A stretch of 64,000 nucleotides of DNA from Corbicula japonica (taxonomy: Eukaryota > Mollusca > Bivalvia > Venerida > Cyrenidae). Position numbers and translations under genes: made by a program. The DNA lies in contig JAZAYU010000019.1 in assembly GCA_038501625.1 (NCBI GenBank), positions 4,654,324 to 4,718,323 of the forward strand. Reading direction: 5' to 3'. Positions 59,225 through 64,000 of this stretch are shown here, piece by piece (the stretch's first letter is position 1; every line of letters begins with the position of its first letter). Below the pieces are notes generated by a model. That model had not been told where the DNA came from. It worked only from the letters and a program-made list of their open reading frames with translations, and did not search any database.

Positions 59225-62200
59225 TTTTGTATATATTGAGTACGTAGCGCTCAACCTGCGGCTCTGCGGCACGGACAGTTATCATTTCCAGTACTTCCTA
59301 TGAACAGGCTCAATCAAACCGAGCCTGCAATGTTTTATATACGTCCTGTTAAAAGTTACTTTACATCTATTTATTTTATCACATAAATACCAAAAAGTGG
59401 TCCGATGATGTGTTTTTTAACTGTTTAGTCAGTCCATTATGATCTTGTGTTCTTCATATTGGTTGTCAAGGTGTCTTATCATATTTTTAGATTTTGTTGA
59501 TCCAACGATGTGTTTTAACTGATTAGTAAGTTTATTATGATATTGTGTTCTTTATATTGTTGTCCAGATGTCTTGCCATATTTTTAGATTGTGTGGATTG
59601 AAAATACAAAATAGTTGTGGAAGTCCACAAGAAACTGTAGATTAAATTAATCAAGACAAATGTCAATGGAATTATACTTATTTTGCATCAAATTGCCAAG
59701 TTTTTCAATTGGTGTTAGGGGTGGGGTGTTTTGGGGAGAGAAAAAAAAGTTACTTCAGGAAAACATTGAAACAATTCATTCTTCATAACTTGATATTATA
59801 TCAAAAATAGGACTTAAAAAATGGAATTTTGTACTTTGTGAAAATCCAAATTTACGCTTTTTAGCAAAATGTATGTAATGAAACATTGACGTGAGCAGTA
59901 GAAAGAATCTCTGATTTAATGTGTTCTTTAGCAAATGTGATTGTGATTGTTTTGCAGAGCTTTTGGTATTTTATATATAATGGATTGTTTTGCAGAGATT
60001 ATAGAGTTTAATATATAATAAAATGTTTTGCAGAGATTATTGTATTTTACATATTATGAAATATGTTTTTGTAAATATCCATATTATTTATTCATTTTAT
60101 ACTTTGATTAATAATTCCTGCACATGTTTTTAGGTAACAAAAAATGAAAATGAAGCCGATGCTATGTAGAAGCTGTGTATATGACCATGATTTTAGAGGA
60201 ATTTTTATAAAAACTAAAAAGTGAGGAGCAATCGCTCATTTACCTTCTTGCATGTCAAGTAATGAAAATGTTATACTGTAAGAGTAAAAAATCCTTAAAT
60301 AAAGTTTACAAATTGTCTTTGTCTTAATGTTTTTTTATATTTATTTAGACATTATTGTCAGTAACTAATCATTTTAAATTAGACATATATCAAAGGCACA
60401 ATATCTTGATTTCTCAATATTTTCATTTCATGAAAAGTAAAAAAATGGATATCTTGAATGACACATCCAGAAGACATGGCCTTCTCGTATACAGCCAAAT
60501 AGTACAGAGGTATAGAGAACATGGGCAGTGAAATGATGACACCACAACAATTTACACTTATTAGAATTGACAGATAGTTGAAGGTAGAAACGCCAAAACG
60601 TAGCATTTTATGGCATCTCATGTCATTAAATATGTCAATGTAGTATTTGGATTTCCAAATGGTAACCTTTTCTTTTCGAAATGCAAGTTGTTTTCGGTTT
60701 AGGAACGACTTGTTTTAAAGTTTTGAAACTTTTCAGCAGCAGCGTATTTCTCAACCAGTTTTCTACGGAGATTTGATTTTCAAATTGAAGTAAATAAAAC
60801 TAGTAAAACATCCACAGAAGGAATAGCCACGCTCAGAAAATACAGTGTCATCAATAAAGCTAAAAAGAAAAAAGACAAAGAAAGCAAACGTGTTTTAAAT
60901 TGAAAATTTCAAATAGCATACCACAAACATTTAACAGAAAAATGAGTACCGCATTGGAACGGTTAGTGGAAAAACAAATTGCCATTGGGGGTTTAAATCA
61001 GCTACTTGCCTCAATATAGTTCTCAGTAGAAAACTAACACGTACAAGTTGTCTTGGTGAATTAGCTCAAACCAACTAAAACTCGACTTGTATCATGCAAA
61101 AGCATACATTCAACGTATAAAAGCGAAAACAATTGGTCATTTATAGAAGAGGGTAATATCAGAATATTCTACAACACTCCTCGTTCATGCTGCTAACCTC
61201 AACCTTGCTGATTTGACTTTAGGTACTCTGGTCTCGGTAAGATCATCGAGTACCCGCTCATTTGCTTTGCAATGCTATAAGCTTCTTATGTTTTATATGT
61301 TTGTGTACTTTTGCATGCAACATTGTTAAGCTGAAGAGTGGGTTGGAGTTTTTTCACCAAGACAACTTGTACTTGTTTTATGATTTGAGGACCTGTTGTG
61401 ACAAGTGTGAGGTTGGTGCACTCTAGAACCTGGTTTTAATCCCCAGTGATAAATTGTTTGCCACTGACGGTACCAAGGCGGTAACCCCTCGGATTCTCAC
61501 ATTCATAAATTGTTTCTGGCGTCCATATTGAAACTGATTATTGTAATTTAGGCTCTATTTTCCTCTCTACTTTTTGGCTGTGTGGGCAGGCAGTGTCTTC
61601 TGGATGTGGCCAATGCAGATATACATATTTCCCTTTTGTTCAACTACCTCTGACGTTGCCTGACTGTGGATATTTAAGAGTTCTGAGGAAGCTTTGAGAA
61701 AGAAATTGACTAGCTCGGCCAATATTTTTATTCATGTCAGCTTAATTTCGCAGGTTAAGCCTAACCCATTACAGTGACTAAATCCTATCTGATACAACGC
61801 TGATATTTGGTTATATTTCTTCGTTGAGATATATTTAAAACAATCATTCGAAACGACGTTGATAATTCAAACAAATCAATAATGCCGTCAACATTGAATT
61901 AACTGTTGAAACAACGTTTAATCAGTGGTGCATAACGTTATATTTGGTTTGCAGTATCAACCACCTGGATGAACCATGGCTGATATTTCGTTGAAACATG
62001 GTTAAAAGGGGGGTTGAAATATGGTTAAAATTTACAGAGTAGCTATTGATAGATTTAGATATCTTTACTTCAGTTTATAATGCACATACATAAACTAGAT
62101 TTTAATACAATTAAAAAAGATCGATTCAGGCTTTTGACATAGATAAGAATCAACCAAAATCAATTAAAATTACATCAGTTAATTTAACTTAATAAAGAAT

Positions 62201-62349
62201 GAAAACATATATCACACTAATTGCTAAAATGTTAGATACATTGAACACCAAGGTTTAGAAGAAAATGGAAATTCGATTGTAAACCTCAAATATAATGATT
62301 GGATGTCATAGAGAGGATGTGTCATTTATGTCTACCTCAACGCAAGTAA

Positions 62350-63560
62350 ATTGCATCCCTTAATGCTTAACCCATCTCTCCAATCTGCTCGCCACGGTTC
62401 TTGATGTAATCGTCTGGGGTGGACTTGAGGGGTGCGGTCTTAGTGACACTTGGTCCAAACGCTTTCTTCATCCTCTCGTACATGGCGCGGGTATTCCCAC
62501 AGTCAGAGGTCTGGATGTCACTGCTAAGATTCAGCGAGTAGTCGTTGACCTACGGGCGACCCTGTTGACGTTGTTCCGGTCTTCAATGTAGGCAGCCAGT
62601 GTTTTCTCGCAAAGATTACTCTTGCAGTTGAAAAGAGCGGCACCCTTGGCGTCTAATTAAATTCTTCAATCCCAGCATCGAACCAGTCCTCATTATTTCT
62701 TGTTCCCTTCCCAAAGGTGTCTGAGTCCGCCTGGTATATGCCATCCCCTAATTCTCGGCATGCTGTAGCGCTGTCTGTGGGGCGGACTTCCAGGGTCTTG
62801 TCAATGCCAAAGCATGTCTCGTGCAGCTCAGGCTTTGAGGTGCTGGTAGTGTCAATGGGAGGCCAGCTCTTCTACTCGGAGCGGTGGATCTGTCTGGGTC
62901 GTAGACCCATCATGCTGCCGACCAGAGATTGATCGTTGTCAAAGTCAGCACTACGCCTGCGGAGCTGCTGGTTCATCCCGGTTTTTTGTTTGATGACAGG
63001 GTCCTTCTGGTGCCAGTGCTTCGACCTGGGATATCGCCAATAAACTGTGGGGGACGGGCTTAGTAGGATAGATGTTAGTGATGACGTGATTATAGAGGGA
63101 TCTCAGCTCAGGCAGCCGTGGTCAGTTCTCGTTTATCTTGCCAACTCCTAAGTGTCCGGTTCAACTTGGCAAGGAGGTTTGGCTGCTTCCAACCGGGCTT
63201 TGAAGTCTCCGAGCATGAACAGATTTGCCTTAGCTAGAATCCCTCTACTTGCTCCCAATCCTCATATCCATGTACATTTTCCTCGGCTGTAGAGCAGTGT
63301 GGGCCTTAACACTAAAACTGTGTATAGGTCATGACGAGTAGTAAGGTGGAATGAGAGGACACACTGGGTTCCCTGTGAAGGATGTTCAACTTATAACAGA
63401 AGGAGTTGCAGACTTCAAAGCCAACTTCATAGACTCGGCGCTCGTCCGACTCCATTAACCACACAAACTTAATTCAGGAATCAAACTAAAACGGTTTACG
63501 GCCACAGCGCCTTAAAAAATGACAACAGACGATTGTGTTCGTATCTTATTCAAAGTAAGC
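62350..63560 (-). mobile_element. Decayed LINE remnant, next unit
   Basis: Near-identical twin of 50700-51850 with a few short stretches retained, such as TTCCCAAAGGTGTCTGAG at about 62707. Confidence 0.6.
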
Positions 63561-63919
63561 AAGATAATTGCGTTAACCTTAGCTTAACCTTAAACTTTAA
63601 TTATCTCACTTTGTAAGCGGATACATTTAACAAACGTTCTATCCCCTTTTACATTTATACGAACAGTCATCACAAGAGGCTTCTATTGTGATTGGAACCT
63701 TTTATTCCAAGGTTAAGACCACTGCTGTTCTGTCGGTTTATCAGAATCGTGTCGATCATAGTATGACCAGAATATTATATTCCAGTTTCGCGGGGGATGT
63801 CCGAAGTATTCTTTAGCTTTAGGCTGAGTTTTTGACTGGCATTGGCTTACCGAGGCTTCGTGCGAATCTTCCGACAATTCGTTTGTTTTTATGAAAACCT
63901 GTTGCGGCAAGTATAAGGT

Positions 63920-64000
63920 TTGTGCACCCTAGAACCTGCTTTAAAGCCCAGTGGCAGATTATTTTGCCACTGAACGTTCCAAGGCAGTCTGATTCATTTT
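63920..64000 (+). repeat. R1 interspersed repeat, cut by window end
   Basis: Start of the unit-position R1; a short deletion precedes ATTCATTTT compared with 52283. Confidence 0.5.

Larger units (their letters stand above)
59225..64000. repeat. Recent segmental duplication, second copy
   Basis: Counterpart of 47600-52363, continuing to the window edge. Includes R1 pair 60805-61640, a LINE remnant and the start of another gene's upstream region, which predicts a further gene copy about 3 kb beyond the window. Confidence 0.85.

Overview
The window is AT-rich animal nuclear DNA, most likely from a bivalve mollusc or another lophotrochozoan. This is inferred from GT-AG introns, the dense non-autonomous DNA transposons, Helitron-like elements and RNase H-bearing LINEs, and the trinucleotide microsatellites; no species can be named. 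There is no bacterial-style gene organisation. Almost all apparent ORFs are short and spurious, and the real genes have small exons.

The main content is a tandem array of one secreted-protein gene family, all on the + strand. Splicing four small exons with matching phases (1-0-0) gives a 234-residue protein in two copies: copy B (23319-25859) and copy D (55352-58686). The protein has a signal peptide, a conserved R-G-K-R site just after it, amphipathic helices and a conserved N-V-T glycosylation site. The 3' UTRs carry runs of overlapping AUUUA. A minute first coding exon, phases 1-0-0, about 200 mature residues, predicted helices and a cytokine-type AU-rich 3' UTR together recall helical cytokine genes of the IL-6/G-CSF type. 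No sequence homology to a known cytokine is visible, so this stays a hypothesis. Copy A is present only as its last exon (1740-2096). Copy C (36068-40053) is decayed in exons 2 and 3. A partial extra copy, C2 (40641-46173), has only exons 3 and 4, and its exon 4 is broken beside a LINE insertion.

Each unit repeats the same layout: a broken minus-strand LINE remnant (17.1-19.3, 30.0-32.1, 50.7-51.9, 62.4-63.6 kb), a shared upstream region, an (AAT)n/(ATC)n tract, a TATA box exactly 95 bp before the start codon, the four exons, an AU-rich 3' UTR and a shared 3' flank. The window ends inside the upstream region of a further unit. The 47.6-52.4 kb and 59.2-64.0 kb segments are nearly identical, so the array is still expanding.

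Mobile DNA explains most of the rest. There are two inverted copies of a ~4.1 kb Helentron-like element in the 3' flank of copy A (2234-6336 and 7717-13537). The second carries a 1.6 kb long-TIR element with an 8-bp target duplication (11336-12963). There is also a pogo/Tigger-like element (26887-27812), TA-flanked MITEs, a tRNA-like SINE, hairpin elements and about 18 copies of one interspersed repeat, here called R1. A LINE with endonuclease, RT and RNase H domains (41597-45800) sits in the intron 3 microsatellite of copy C2.
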